From UBA1181 sp045600225 (GTDB lineage: Bacteria > Bacteroidota > Bacteroidia > Bacteroidales > Paludibacteraceae), in NCBI GenBank assembly GCA_045600225.1, contig JAZRXL010000075.1, forward strand, positions 1 through 64,000: a DNA stretch of 64,000 bases, in the 5' to 3' direction. Within the stretch, counting starts at the first letter, position 1. Every line of letters begins with the position of its first letter. Under the pieces are notes generated by a model. The model was not told the DNA's origin and did not search any database. It saw only the letters and a list, made by a program, of their open reading frames with translations. The translations under genes were made by a program, and so were the position numbers. Positions 52,613 through 61,983 of the stretch are shown one piece after another.

Positions 52613-54460
52613 TTACACGTTTTCTTCTGTTATAAAATTATATAGTTTCCTATAGAAGGCGTGATGGGTTAATGTATCGGCATTTCCTATGACGATAAGT
52701 TTCATCTTGGCGCGCGTGATCGCCACATTCATACGCCTTAACTCGTTTAAGAAACCGATGTTTCCCTCTTCGTTGGAACGGACTAAACTGATGATGATGA
52801 CATCTCTCTCCTGACCTTGAAAACCATCGATGGAATTGATCGTAATGAGCTTTCTGTATGGTTTGAGTGCTTTGTTGACCTTTACCAAATGACGCAAGAA
52901 GTACACTTGTGACTTATAAGGGGAGATGACTCCGAAATTTATTTGCTCCTCAAGTATTCTATGTCCTCCAACCTTCTCTACGAAATTTTCTAAAACATTG
53001 ATAACCAATTCGCCTTCCATCTTGTTGATTCTTCCTGCCGTCTGTGCCACATAGTCTTCTTCGAAGTTGAAAGGCTCCGTGTTGATCCACTCCATCGGTT
53101 TCTCATAGTCTAAGATGCCTCTGTATTTTACTTCGTCTGCAGCTTTTAGTTTGCCTTCGTAGAACCATTCGGAAGAGAACTTCATTATTTCCTCGTTCAT
53201 GCGGTATTGAACATTCAACAAGGAAACGACCTGTGGTTTTGTGTTGGTGAGCTTCTCCATCAAAGTATGGGACAATCCACTCTTCTCCGCCTCGTAGCAT
53301 TTGATGGTTGGTGGCAGTTGTTTGTGATCGCCCGCAAAAATTACCCTATGGGATTTGCAGATGGGAATCCAACACGCTGCTTCTATGGCTTGTGCAGCCT
53401 CATCAATGAACAGAGATTGAAAATTACGTCCGTAGAGAAGATTGTTGGCTGCTCCCACCAATGTGCAGGCAACCACACGAGCCTCCGAAAACAGGCTCTC
53501 TCGTATCTCGTATTCGAGAGCCTCCGCCTTCTCTTTTACAGCCATTGCCTTGTCTTTGTTCGTTCGGTATAGCTCACGAACTGCCTTCCTCATACCCCAT
53601 AAGGTGTCGTATTTGGGATGCGACTCAAATTTGCGTTCATACGTATATGAGAGCATCTTGTCATCCACACGGTTGGGATTGCCAATTCGTAGCACATTGA
53701 TGCCTCTATCTACCAATTGTTCAGATATCCAATCGACGGCCATATTGCTTTGTGCACATACCAATATTTGGCTTTCTCTTCTTAGGGTTTCGTAGATGGC
53801 TTCTACCAATGTTGTGGTCTTACCTGTACCTGGAGGACCGTGAACGATGGACACATCTTTTGCTCGAAGTATCTTGTTGATAGCCTCCTCTTGTGAGCTA
53901 TTCAGCCAAGGGAAACGGATCGGATTGAATTGAAGAAATTCAGGTTCCTTCTTCCCTATCAGTATCTCTCGTAGATCGAATAATCTGCCATCTTTCACAT
54001 TCGCGACACGATCTAATGCATCGAACATTGCACGGTAACTGCTCTCATCGAAAGATAACTGTACACCAATCCTATCTGCGCTCTCTAATGCCAGAATGGC
54101 ATCTCTGTTGGGTAAGGCAACTACCAATGTGTCTGCGGTGGCATAACTAACTTGAGCAGCAATTTTTATGGGCTTGATCTCATCGTTTAGGTTCACACGG
54201 AAAAACTCCACAGACTTTCCATACTCAAAATGATTATCCTCATCCTCTAGCCCGCGAGAATGGATCTCTACCACATATTGGTTGAGAGAGTTGTAATACG
54301 ACCGTCCAATAGAAACAGGATAGCGACAGATTCCTGCCGATACTTTCTTGTCTAACGAGATGAAACCAGATTGGTGTTCGAAACTTTTTTTGTCGAACTC
54401 ATACTCCATCTGTAATAACTCCCTTTGTTTTTGAAGTGCCAATATTGAGTTGATGTTCAT
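52613..54460 (-). CDS. Superfamily 1 DNA/RNA helicase (UPF1/IGHMBP2-like)
   Basis: 615 residues. An N-terminal OB/beta-barrel-like region (1-185) precedes two RecA-like lobes: Walker A GPPGTGKTT (about 208-216), motif II FIDEAAQAIEA (about 345), motif III GDHKQLPPT (about 370), QYRMN, motif V SIDGFQGQERDVIIISLVRSN and motif VI RMNVAITRAK. This is the AAA_11/AAA_12 arrangement of UPF1-like helicases, which move on RNA or DNA. It has its own full-consensus promoter (54489-54519). Whether it works with the two downstream genes is inferred from direction and spacing only. Confidence 0.93.
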   Translation of the reverse strand: MNINSILALQKQRELLQMEYEFDKKSFEHQSGFISLDKKVSAGICRYPVSIGRSYYNSLNQYVVEIHSRGLEDEDNHFEYGKSVEFFRVNLNDEIKPIKIAAQVSYATADTLVVALPNRDAILALESADRIGVQLSFDESSYRAMFDALDRVANVKDGRLFDLREILIGKKEPEFLQFNPIRFPWLNSSQEEAINKILRAKDVSIVHGPPGTGKTTTLVEAIYETLRRESQILVCAQSNMAVDWISEQLVDRGINVLRIGNPNRVDDKMLSYTYERKFESHPKYDTLWGMRKAVRELYRTNKDKAMAVKEKAEALEYEIRESLFSEARVVACTLVGAANNLLYGRNFQSLFIDEAAQAIEAACWIPICKSHRVIFAGDHKQLPPTIKCYEAEKSGLSHTLMEKLTNTKPQVVSLLNVQYRMNEEIMKFSSEWFYEGKLKAADEVKYRGILDYEKPMEWINTEPFNFEEDYVAQTAGRINKMEGELVINVLENFVEKVGGHRILEEQINFGVISPYKSQVYFLRHLVKVNKALKPYRKLITINSIDGFQGQERDVIIISLVRSNEEGNIGFLNELRRMNVAITRAKMKLIVIGNADTLTHHAFYRKLYNFITEENV

Positions 54461-54488
54461 CTAATACTTATTTGTTTGGTTTGTGTTA

Positions 54489-54519
54489 CAAATCTACAAA
54501 ATAGAGAGGTTGGTTCAAA
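54489..54519 (-). promoter_or_regulatory. Full-consensus promoter of the helicase cassette
   Basis: Minus strand: TTTG (54516-54519), exactly 19-bp spacer, TAGATTTG (54489-54496), 29 bp before the start codon. Confidence 0.7.
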
Positions 54520-54601
54520 TAACAAATCCTGTTTTTGTTTGATTTGGTTCGTTTTGTGTCTCATTACAATCAAACTACTATGCCATTAATTAAATATTCT
54601 T

Positions 54602-54609
54602 TAATTTTG
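54602..54609 (+). promoter_or_regulatory. -7 promoter box of the GH53 gene
   Basis: TAATTTTG ending 27 bp before ATG 54637. Because transcription would begin near 54616, it rules out start codons further upstream. Confidence 0.5.
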
Positions 54610-54636
54610 TCGAGTAACTATAACTGTATAAATACC

Positions 54637-55824
54637 ATGAAAAGAGCACTTTTGCAATTTCTTATTGCTTCTATTTTATTGTGCCAATACACTTTTTCTC
54701 AATCTATGTATGTGTATCAGGGCTCACAAGTAACAGAGTTTAAGATCGCAGATATGGATAGTATAACCTTCTCTCAAGCAGGAAACTCTCCTGTGGTTGA
54801 ACCGACCATGTATGTAGGAGGAGATATCTCTATGCTTCCCAAGTATGAGCAGCACGGAAATACATATTATGATATCAATGGAAAGAAAGTGGATGTGCTC
54901 CCTTTTTTCAGTCAGTTAGGACTTAATAGTATGCGTGTCCGTCTTTTTGTGGATCCTACGAAAGCAACGGCAGAAAACATTGGCTCAGGTGTGGTGCAAG
55001 ACCTTAATTTTGTTGTTAACCTAAGCAAGCAAATCAAAAAAGCTGGATTCAAACTTATGTTGGATTTCCACTATTCGGATTCGTGGGCCGATCCTGCTCA
55101 ACAGACTATCCCATATTCGTGGAGAAATGCCTCTGCTCAGGCCTTGACAGATACATTATACAATTACACCAAAAGGTGTTTGAAAGTGATGAATGAGAAT
55201 GGGGTGACTCCCGATTTTATTCAGATTGGTAATGAGATATCATACGGTATGCTCTGGAATACAGGAAAGGTTTATGCCACCAGCGATAACAACTGGAATG
55301 TCTTTAGCGCTTTCTTAAAATCAGCTAGCAAGGCATGTCGAGAGATGTGTCCGAATGCAAAGATCATTATTCATACGGAACGATCAGGTAATGCAACAGT
55401 AAGTCGCCAATACTATGAGAAGATTAAGTCTTACGGAGTGGATTATGATATTATAGGTCTGAGTTACTATCCTTTCTGGCACAATGATTTAGCTACTTTG
55501 AATACGACCTTGTTTACATTGGAAAATTCATTTCCGGATAAGAAAATTCAAATTGTGGAGACTGCCTATTATTACCAATGGTTGCCTAAGGTGGATTACG
55601 ATTTCAGTTCAACCTGGTCTGTATCCCCAGAGGGACAAAAGAAGTTCCTGTCCGATTTGATATCAATGCTCAAGAGGCATTCTAATGTCAATGGACTTTA
55701 TTGGTGGTTCCCGGAAGAGAATGGAAATGGTGTGATAGATAATTGGGTAAATCGAGGGTTGTTTGATGATAATAATGGAAAGGCTCTTCCTGCATTGTAT
55801 ATTTTGGGAGACTTTGCCAAGTAG
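54637..55824 (+). CDS. Arabinogalactan endo-beta-1,4-galactanase, GH53
   Basis: 395 residues. Signal peptide 1-22 (MKRALLQFLIASILLCQYTFS), chosen as the start although the frame runs upstream to 54535. A (beta/alpha)8 GH53 barrel fills the rest: GGDISMLP start, LDFHYSDSWADP, acid/base Glu in IQIGNEIS and nucleophile Glu in IVETAYYYQW. It cleaves beta-1,4-galactan in pectic side chains. Unlike the other secreted enzymes here it lacks a T9SS domain and ends ALYILGDFAK, so it is probably periplasmic. Stands alone between the helicase promoter and the POT gene. Confidence 0.93.
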   Translation: MKRALLQFLIASILLCQYTFSQSMYVYQGSQVTEFKIADMDSITFSQAGNSPVVEPTMYVGGDISMLPKYEQHGNTYYDINGKKVDVLPFFSQLGLNSMRVRLFVDPTKATAENIGSGVVQDLNFVVNLSKQIKKAGFKLMLDFHYSDSWADPAQQTIPYSWRNASAQALTDTLYNYTKRCLKVMNENGVTPDFIQIGNEISYGMLWNTGKVYATSDNNWNVFSAFLKSASKACREMCPNAKIIIHTERSGNATVSRQYYEKIKSYGVDYDIIGLSYYPFWHNDLATLNTTLFTLENSFPDKKIQIVETAYYYQWLPKVDYDFSSTWSVSPEGQKKFLSDLISMLKRHSNVNGLYWWFPEENGNGVIDNWVNRGLFDDNNGKALPALYILGDFAK

Positions 55825-55843
55825 ATTTTAGTAAGGAAAAACG

Positions 55844-55886
55844 AAAGAGAGGAACTCTGCTGTTTATCGGCAGAATTCCTCTCTTT
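55844..55886. terminator. Shared terminator of GH53 and the convergent POT operon
   Basis: Long stem AAAGAGAGGAA-c-TCTGC / GCAGA-a-TTCCTCTCTTT with a 9-nt loop; U-rich on both strands. Confidence 0.85.
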
Positions 55887-55901
55887 CTTATGTTTATTGA
55901 A

Positions 55902-57212
55902 CTACAATAATCCGTGAGCTTTCTTCAACAACCATTTGCGTAAACCGAAGAGTATGCAACCCAATACAATGGAGAAAATGGCAATAGTCTGAAATATGGC
56001 TCCTGCACCTAATTTAGTTGTGAAGGAAGCAAGGTATCCACCCATTATGTTGGCAAAGAAACTGCTTAATAGCCAACATCCCATCATTAAGGAAGCAACC
56101 TTAACAGGAGATAGTTTTGAAACCATAGAAAGGCCTATTGGCGATAGACAAAGTTCCCCTAACGTATGGAAGAGATAAGCGAAGATCATAAATAGGATGT
56201 TTGCCTTGATCGCTTCATCTTGAATATCCCCTCCTCTTTGCATAACTGCACCAATAAGAAATAGGAACCCTGCACCTAGCAAGATCATACCCATCGACAT
56301 TTTAGTGGGAACGTCTGGATCTTTTCCATCCAATGATAAACGTGCCCATAACATTGATAATAGAGGTGCTAGAAGCACGATAAAAACTGGATTGATGGAT
56401 TGGAACCATGCTGTTGGAATCACAAATCCATTGATGCTTCTGTCTATGTATTTATCCGTATAAAGAGTCATGGAACTACCTGCCTGTTCAAAACCTGCAA
56501 AGAAGAATATGCTGAACAATGCAAATACGAGTATGACTTTCACTCTATCTTTTTCCTCTGTTGTAAGAGGTTGATCGTTTTCTGAATTGTTGAGTTTGGT
56601 GGATCGCAAAGAACATTTGCAAAGATCTCCCAATAGTTTGTTTTCTAATAGTTTGTAGATGATCCATCCTACAAGCATACCCAAACCGGCTACAAGAAAA
56701 CCATAACGGTAACCATATCGGATAGCGAAATAACCTGTAAGAAGAGGTGCAAAGAAGGCACCTACATTGATACCCATGTAGAAGATGGTGTATGCTGCAT
56801 CTTTTCTGCTATCCCCTTGTTCGTAGAGGTTGCCCACGATAACCGATATGTTGGGTTTGAAAAATCCGTTTCCTATGATGAGTAGGAACAGTCCAAGGTA
56901 CAAAAAGGTTAGACTGGATTCGTAGAATAAACAAAACTGGCCACACATCATAGTAATGGCTCCGACTGATATGGAGCGGCGTTGACCGATGTAATTATCG
57001 GCCAACCACCCTCCTATCAATGGTGTAAAATAGACTAAACCAGTAAAGATACCATACAGTAGAGATGCATTTTGGTCTGAGAAGCCTAACCCTCCTTCAA
57101 TTAAGGATTGTGTTAGGTAAAGAACTAATAAAGCCCTCATTCCATAGTAACTGAAACGCTCCCACATTTCAGTTGCAAATAGTAGGTATAAACCTTTCGG
57201 GTGTTTAGCCAT
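55902..57212 (-). CDS. POT/PTR-family proton-dependent oligopeptide transporter
   Basis: 436 residues with about 12 transmembrane helices of the MFS fold. The family ExxERFxYYG motif is EMWERFSYYG (14-23), and the PTR2 block GFFKPNISVIVGNLYEQGDSRKD follows. It imports di- and tripeptides with protons. Shorter than many POT proteins because the central extra helices appear reduced. Last gene of the eight-gene operon, 6 bp after floA. Confidence 0.92.
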   Translation of the reverse strand: MAKHPKGLYLLFATEMWERFSYYGMRALLVLYLTQSLIEGGLGFSDQNASLLYGIFTGLVYFTPLIGGWLADNYIGQRRSISVGAITMMCGQFCLFYESSLTFLYLGLFLLIIGNGFFKPNISVIVGNLYEQGDSRKDAAYTIFYMGINVGAFFAPLLTGYFAIRYGYRYGFLVAGLGMLVGWIIYKLLENKLLGDLCKCSLRSTKLNNSENDQPLTTEEKDRVKVILVFALFSIFFFAGFEQAGSSMTLYTDKYIDRSINGFVIPTAWFQSINPVFIVLLAPLLSMLWARLSLDGKDPDVPTKMSMGMILLGAGFLFLIGAVMQRGGDIQDEAIKANILFMIFAYLFHTLGELCLSPIGLSMVSKLSPVKVASLMMGCWLLSSFFANIMGGYLASFTTKLGAGAIFQTIAIFSIVLGCILFGLRKWLLKKAHGLL

Positions 57213-57218
57213 TTTTTT

Positions 57219-58208
57219 TTATTTATCGTTATTCTTTTGTGCAGATGGCTTGCCGATTGCCTCACGCATTGAAGTGTCCGCTTCGATATTCTTCATACGA
57301 TAATAATCCATAATACCCAAGTTTCCGTTCTTGAATGCTTCTGCCATTGCTTTTGGCACTTCCGACTCTGCTTCGATCACTCTTGCACGAGCCTCTTGTG
57401 CTTTTGCCTTCATCTCTTGCTCTGCTGCGATAGCCATTGCACGACGCTCCTCTGCTTTTGCTTGTGCGATGTTCTTATCTGCTTGTGCTTGGTCTATTTG
57501 CAATTGAGCACCAATGTTCTTTCCTACATCGATGTCGGCGATGTCGATAGAGAGGATCTCGAATGCAGTACCAGCATCCAAACCTTTTCTCAATACCAAT
57601 TTAGAGATGGAATCAGGGTTCTCCAATACAGTCTTGTGAGATTCGCTTGAACCGATAGATGAGACGATACCTTCACCGACACGGGCCAAGATTGTCTCCT
57701 CTCCTGCTCCTCCGACCAACTGTTGCAAGTTGGCTCTTACTGTAACACGGGCTTTAGCAATCAACTGGATACCATCCTTAGCAACGGCAGTTACAGGTGG
57801 TGTGTCGATAACCTTAGGGTTTACTGACATCTGCACAGCTTGCAATACGTCACGACCAGCCAAGTCGATACCTGTTACCATTTTGAAATCCAAGTCGATG
57901 TTCGCCTTAGAAGCAGATACCAAAGCGTGAACAACACGGTCTACATGTCCTCCTGCAAGGTAGTGAGCCTCTAACTCATCTCTTGTGATGTTTTTCAAAC
58001 CTGCTTTGTGAGCCTCAATCAATCCTTGTACAATCAAATCTGGTGGCACATTACGAATGCGTGACATAAACAATTGTACCAAGGAAACATTTACGCCTGA
58101 TACTTTGGCAGATAACCAAAGCAATACTGGGAAGAAGTGAAGGAATAGTGCCAATAGAATGATGCAGATCACTACTCCGACAATTAAAAACATTCCTGTC
58201 ATAAACAA
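57219..58208 (-). CDS. floA: Flotillin-like protein FloA (UPF0365)
   Basis: 329 residues. N-terminal membrane hairpin (1-35), then the UPF0365 signature SGVNVSLVQLFMSRIRNVPPDLIV, an SPFH-type domain with VTGIDLAGRDVLQAVQMSVNP, and a coiled coil rich in Ala/Glu/Gln (about 235-300). These proteins organise ordered membrane domains. Between the prenyltransferase and the POT transporter genes with gaps of 22 and 6 bp. The role within this operon is not evident. Confidence 0.93.
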   Translation of the reverse strand: MFMTGMFLIVGVVICIILLALFLHFFPVLLWLSAKVSGVNVSLVQLFMSRIRNVPPDLIVQGLIEAHKAGLKNITRDELEAHYLAGGHVDRVVHALVSASKANIDLDFKMVTGIDLAGRDVLQAVQMSVNPKVIDTPPVTAVAKDGIQLIAKARVTVRANLQQLVGGAGEETILARVGEGIVSSIGSSESHKTVLENPDSISKLVLRKGLDAGTAFEILSIDIADIDVGKNIGAQLQIDQAQADKNIAQAKAEERRAMAIAAEQEMKAKAQEARARVIEAESEVPKAMAEAFKNGNLGIMDYYRMKNIEADTSMREAIGKPSAQKNNDK

Positions 58209-58230
58209 ATTATTTAAAAGTTAATATTAT

Positions 58231-59175
58231 TTACTCAACCAATGCGTAGCTATATAGCATGTTGATTGCTAATATAGTGAAAACGTACCTGGCTGCTAAT
58301 CGGTAGTCGCTGGCGTTTTCTGCCTTTAATATGATGTAGTAAAGACTCAATGCTGGAACTACGCAAAAGCATACATATAGACGCAAGGAAATGGATGTTT
58401 GCAGTTCTGGTGTTGTGTAGATGATGTAGCCAAAGATGGCCCATATCAATGTAATCCAGATGTATAGTATCCATTTTGTTTTACTTTCGCCCAATACAAT
58501 AGGAAAAGTGTGGCACTCCAATTCTCTGTCTCCCTTCTCTGTTGCCATATCCTTTACCACTTCCACCACAAATGTCCACGCGAATGCAAGTAGTCCCATT
58601 CCTGCAGAATAGGTTAAGCATTGGCTCATAGCCTCTTCTGCCTCTGGTGTGATTTGGTATTCGAGCGTCATAAACCAGTTGTGGAAAATGGCAACCATAA
58701 TAGGAACAAGTCCCATAAGAACAGCCACAATGGCATTTCCTAACACCAAAATACGCTTGTAGGTTGATGAATAGAACCATAGAATACCAGTGATGAACAA
58801 AAGCATCAAAGCATAATCAAGAGAGCTCGCATGCCAACATAATAGTAATGCAAATACAATGCCAATTGCTGTAAGCACTATGTACAGCGTCATGGCAGTA
58901 TGCTTTTCTATTCTTTTCCCTACTATGCGTGTTAAAGGTCGGTTAATCTCATCAATCTTCAAATCAAAGTAGTCGTTAATAACAAAACCTCCTGCTGCCA
59001 TAAAAACAGAAGCAAGAATAAGGTTCGATAGATCCCATACCGACAATGCTGGTGCAATACCGTAAGGTGCCAATATAGGAGTGATGATGAAATAGTAAGT
59101 GGTTAATTGCATAACTGCCACTAAAAGTAATGTCGGTAGATGCAATAATTTAATATAGTCTTTTATTATATCCAT
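58231..59175 (-). CDS. UbiA-family prenyltransferase
   Basis: 314 residues with about eight to nine transmembrane helices. Both aspartate motifs for prenyl diphosphate binding are present: NDYFDLKIDEINRP (about 66-79) and DMATEKGDRE (about 207-216). The sequence resembles the geranylgeranylglycerol-phosphate geranylgeranyltransferase-like group often annotated in Bacteroidota, but substrate is uncertain; menaquinone or another prenylated lipid is possible. Adjacent to a KdsC-like phosphatase gene with 12 bp between. Confidence 0.88.
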   Translation of the reverse strand: MDIIKDYIKLLHLPTLLLVAVMQLTTYYFIITPILAPYGIAPALSVWDLSNLILASVFMAAGGFVINDYFDLKIDEINRPLTRIVGKRIEKHTAMTLYIVLTAIGIVFALLLCWHASSLDYALMLLFITGILWFYSSTYKRILVLGNAIVAVLMGLVPIMVAIFHNWFMTLEYQITPEAEEAMSQCLTYSAGMGLLAFAWTFVVEVVKDMATEKGDRELECHTFPIVLGESKTKWILYIWITLIWAIFGYIIYTTPELQTSISLRLYVCFCVVPALSLYYIILKAENASDYRLAARYVFTILAINMLYSYALVE

Positions 59176-59187
59176 AATATCCTTTTT

Positions 59188-59706
59188 TTACCAACCAAAA
59201 GCCTCTGCATTACTCATCCAGTCTCCGTTGGCTTTCATAACTTGCTCGATAACATCTCTTCCGCATCCTTTTCCTCCCTCTTTAGGTGAAATGTAACGCG
59301 ATATAGCTTTGATCTCTGGTGCTGCATCGGCAGGACAACAAGGAAATCCGCAATTTTTCATGATTTGAAAGTCAGGAATGTCGTCGCCCATATACAAAAC
59401 CTCTTCTGATTTTAGATTGTATTTGTTCAAGTACTCCTTGAATGTTTCAATCTTGTAGGCAACACCCATATAGACATCAGGAACACCTAATCCTTCAAAT
59501 CTTTTTCTTACGGCTTCGGTCTTGCCTCCTGTTATGATGGCAACCTTATACCCTCTTTTGACTGCGTGTTGAATGGCATATCCGTCTTTTATGTTTACCA
59601 TTCTCATTGGTTCCCCTGAAGGATGCAATGGCACGCAATCGGTGGATAGAACGCCATCCACGTCAAAGACCAACGCTTTTATTTTTTGTAACTCTTCTTT
59701 AAACAT
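59188..59706 (-). CDS. KdsC-like HAD-IIIA phosphatase
   Basis: 172 residues. Nucleophile motif VFDVDGVLSTD (13-23, Asp15/Asp17), motif II IITGGK, C-terminal MGDDIPD. Matches 3-deoxy-D-manno-octulosonate-8-phosphate phosphatase (Kdo step of LPS core synthesis). Its start overlaps the end of the DUF2520 gene by 8 bp; this DUF2520-KdsC order is common in Bacteroidota. Confidence 0.9.
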   Translation of the reverse strand: MFKEELQKIKALVFDVDGVLSTDCVPLHPSGEPMRMVNIKDGYAIQHAVKRGYKVAIITGGKTEAVRKRFEGLGVPDVYMGVAYKIETFKEYLNKYNLKSEEVLYMGDDIPDFQIMKNCGFPCCPADAAPEIKAISRYISPKEGGKGCGRDVIEQVMKANGDWMSNAEAFGW

Positions 59707-60496
59707 TTTTTGATTTCAAATCTAATTCATGAATAGATTTTGACATTATCTCGTATACCATTTTCATTGTGGGATAATCACTCAACATCCTTAGATGTTC
59801 TTCCATTACATTCACATCATTACGAACGGCAGGACCCGATTGTGCAATGGAGGGAGGTATGGAATGAACCTTCTCTGCCGTCTCTTCTATCAAAGGCAAA
59901 AGGGCTTCGAATGGAACCCCTGCAGATTGCGCTATTTCAGCACCCAAAGAATAGGCGTGATTAGCGAAATTGCATGCGAATACGGCTGATAAGTGTATCT
60001 TTTTTCTGTCTTCGGATGATATGTAAAACAAATGATCGGATAATGACGATGATATAAGTGTCAGTAAATCTGATACTTCCTTTGATTGTCCTTCCAAAAG
60101 GAAGTGCACTTTCGAAAAATCCACCATCTTAGACTTCGTAAAGGTCTGCATTGGGTATAAGACACCACATTTGGATGAGAATTCACTCAAAATGTTCATA
60201 GGAATACTACCTGCAGTGTGTACCAAAACCTTATCCTTTAACACTCCATTGGTCTGTTTTAGAACCTCCGAAATGACAGAATCCTTCAAGGCGCAAATGT
60301 AAAGTTCTCCTTCCGTAGTTAATCGGCTGACATCTGTTGTGAAAGAGCAGTTCAGTTGGTCTGCCAACTCTTTTGCAGCCACCTCTGTTCTACTATACAC
60401 TTGCAGTATATTGTACCCTGCTTTATGTAGGGCGATAGACAGCTGGGTAGCCAGATTTCCACTCCCGATGAATACTATTTTAGGATATTCAATCAT
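59699..60496 (-). CDS. Rossmann-fold DUF2520 protein
   Basis: 265 residues. N-terminal NAD(P)-binding fold with IGSGNLATQLSIAL (10-23) and YSRT; the C-terminal half is a helical domain of the 6-phosphogluconate-dehydrogenase type (DUF2520). Often annotated as putative oxidoreductase; substrate unknown. Its stop overlaps the KdsC-like start by 8 bp and its start overlaps the upstream membrane gene by 4 bp. Confidence 0.88.
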   Translation of the reverse strand: MIEYPKIVFIGSGNLATQLSIALHKAGYNILQVYSRTEVAAKELADQLNCSFTTDVSRLTTEGELYICALKDSVISEVLKQTNGVLKDKVLVHTAGSIPMNILSEFSSKCGVLYPMQTFTKSKMVDFSKVHFLLEGQSKEVSDLLTLISSSLSDHLFYISSEDRKKIHLSAVFACNFANHAYSLGAEIAQSAGVPFEALLPLIEETAEKVHSIPPSIAQSGPAVRNDVNVMEEHLRMLSDYPTMKMVYEIMSKSIHELDLKSKNV

Positions 60497-60885
60497 TCGT
60501 CTTTGTTTGAGATCTCCTCTGCTTCTACTATTTCTGCTTGATCATCATCGGTTTTCTCTTTCAATCCCTTTTTGTTAACATTGACAATAAGGAATGCACC
60601 AATACCGATCAACATTACTGGCCAAATTAGGTTGGCAAAGCCGTGGATGTACTCTGCAATGGTTGGAAACCATAACAACAATCCTACTGCTCCTAAAACA
60701 GCGGCTATCTTGGTCTCTTTTCCATAAAGGAATATTAATGCAAGATAGATTGGAAACGATTTTGGATCCAATATGATTCCGTCGGCTGATAAAATGCCTA
60801 ATTCCTTTAAGAACAATAGAATTCCAAAGAATACGAATGCGATACCGCAAAGGAATCGTCTGTCTTTTTTCTCTAAATTAACCAT
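60493..60885 (-). CDS. LiaF/DUF5668-like small membrane protein
   Basis: 130 residues with four hydrophobic segments (about 10-28, 40-55, 60-78, 85-103) and an acidic C-terminal tail (KTDDDQAEIVEAEE). It looks like the LiaF transmembrane/DUF5668 group, seen near envelope stress systems, but the match is by pattern only. Sits 11 bp downstream of the nitroreductase gene and overlaps DUF2520 by 4 bp. Confidence 0.75.
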   Translation of the reverse strand: MVNLEKKDRRFLCGIAFVFFGILLFLKELGILSADGIILDPKSFPIYLALIFLYGKETKIAAVLGAVGLLLWFPTIAEYIHGFANLIWPVMLIGIGAFLIVNVNKKGLKEKTDDDQAEIVEAEEISNKDE

Positions 60886-60896
60886 AGACTTATTAA

Positions 60897-61424
60897 CTAA
60901 AAAGTGTTCTTTTTAACCTTGTCCCATTTAAGACGAGTTTCGTCAAATGGATTTTTCTCTTCTGCTTTGTATCCTATCGCTATGATGCACTCAATGCGCA
61001 AACCTTCTGGAGCATTGATCAATCTCTTCAAAAAGTCTTCTGTTGTTTGCTCTTCCGATTTCTTCCTGTTGCGTACTTGTACCCAGCAAGTTCCCAAACC
61101 AAGGTCTTCGGCTGCAAGTTGCATATATGCGGCTGCGATAGAAGCATCCTCTACCCATACATCACTAAGGCTCTCTTCTGCTAATACTATGATTGCAGCA
61201 GGTGCACCTTCTAAGAATTTGCATCCCATTTCGCGACATACAGACATTTGAAGCAATTTTTCGCGTTCGTCAACAACAACGAAATGCCATGGTTGGCATC
61301 GCTTTGAAGAAGGAGCCATCAGTGCTGCTTTTAATACATCGTTAATCTTTTCCTCTTCAACAGGACGCTCTTGAAACTTGCGTATGCTTCTTCTTGTTTT
61401 TGCTAATTCATTAAAATTGTTCAT
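60897..61424 (-). CDS. Nitroreductase-family protein
   Basis: 175 residues, FMN-binding oxidoreductase fold. The family opening RRSIRKFQERPVEEEKI, APSSKRCQPWHFVVV and the C-terminal CIIAIGYKAEEKNPF are clear. Physiological substrate unknown; many act on quinones, flavins or nitro compounds. Second gene of the operon, 18 bp after the DUF4359 gene. Confidence 0.9.
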   Translation of the reverse strand: MNNFNELAKTRRSIRKFQERPVEEEKINDVLKAALMAPSSKRCQPWHFVVVDEREKLLQMSVCREMGCKFLEGAPAAIIVLAEESLSDVWVEDASIAAAYMQLAAEDLGLGTCWVQVRNRKKSEEQTTEDFLKRLINAPEGLRIECIIAIGYKAEEKNPFDETRLKWDKVKKNTF

Positions 61425-61442
61425 GTCAAAAATGGATTTTGA

Positions 61443-61820
61443 TTATTTTGTGTAATCTTGAATGATTGTTTCTAATTTGTCTGATACAAATACTTTGCCC
61501 AAGATGCCGACACCGACAGTGTTCTTCTCGCCATTCCACTTAATTTGGGTAAGTGAGCATAAAACATAATTCTCTCTTGATACCAATTCATTTACTGTTG
61601 CTTCAGTAAACTTGTTTCCTACAAGCGAGCCAAGAGTCTTTCCTAACAAATCACCCCATTTGTTGTCGATCTTCGATGTCTTCTCGTTGATAGCGTCTTG
61701 CATTGATTTTTCAACCTTTGCTTTAACCGCGTCTTTATGTTCTTGTTCTGATGGGTTTGTAAATGCAAGTGCTGCAATAATGATACCCAATAAAATCAAA
61801 ATAACTTTTCCGTTTTTCAT
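61443..61820 (-). CDS. DUF4359 membrane-anchored protein
   Basis: 125 residues. One N-terminal membrane helix (4-22), the motif TNPSEQEHKDAV directly after it as in other DUF4359 proteins, then a soluble domain of mixed alpha/beta character. Function unknown. First gene of the eight-gene minus-strand operon; a -7 box (TATATTTG) lies at 61849-61856. Confidence 0.8.
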   Translation of the reverse strand: MKNGKVILILLGIIIAALAFTNPSEQEHKDAVKAKVEKSMQDAINEKTSKIDNKWGDLLGKTLGSLVGNKFTEATVNELVSRENYVLCSLTQIKWNGEKNTVGVGILGKVFVSDKLETIIQDYTK

Positions 61821-61848
61821 TTCAATCTCTTTTAATGTTCATAATATG

Positions 61849-61856
61849 CAAATATA
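61849..61856 (-). promoter_or_regulatory. -7 promoter box of the DUF4359-to-POT operon
   Basis: TATATTTG on the minus strand, 28 bp before the first start codon; no clear -33 element. Confidence 0.4.
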
Positions 61857-61956
61857 GCAATTACGAGTGATATTACCTAGCGGTGTGACACTTATATTTA
61901 GTATCGAGTTTGACATATTTTAAGGTTATATGAGGTTGATTTTGAATTTTTTTGTT

Positions 61957-61964
61957 TATGTTTG
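61957..61964 (+). promoter_or_regulatory. -7 promoter box of the lipoprotein pair
   Basis: TATGTTTG, 19 bp before ATG 61984; a TTG at 61936-61938 gives an 18-bp spacer. Its place inside the upstream in-frame extension shows that the coding region starts at 61981/61984. Confidence 0.5.
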
Positions 61965-61983
61965 CAAGGTAAATTATGTGATG

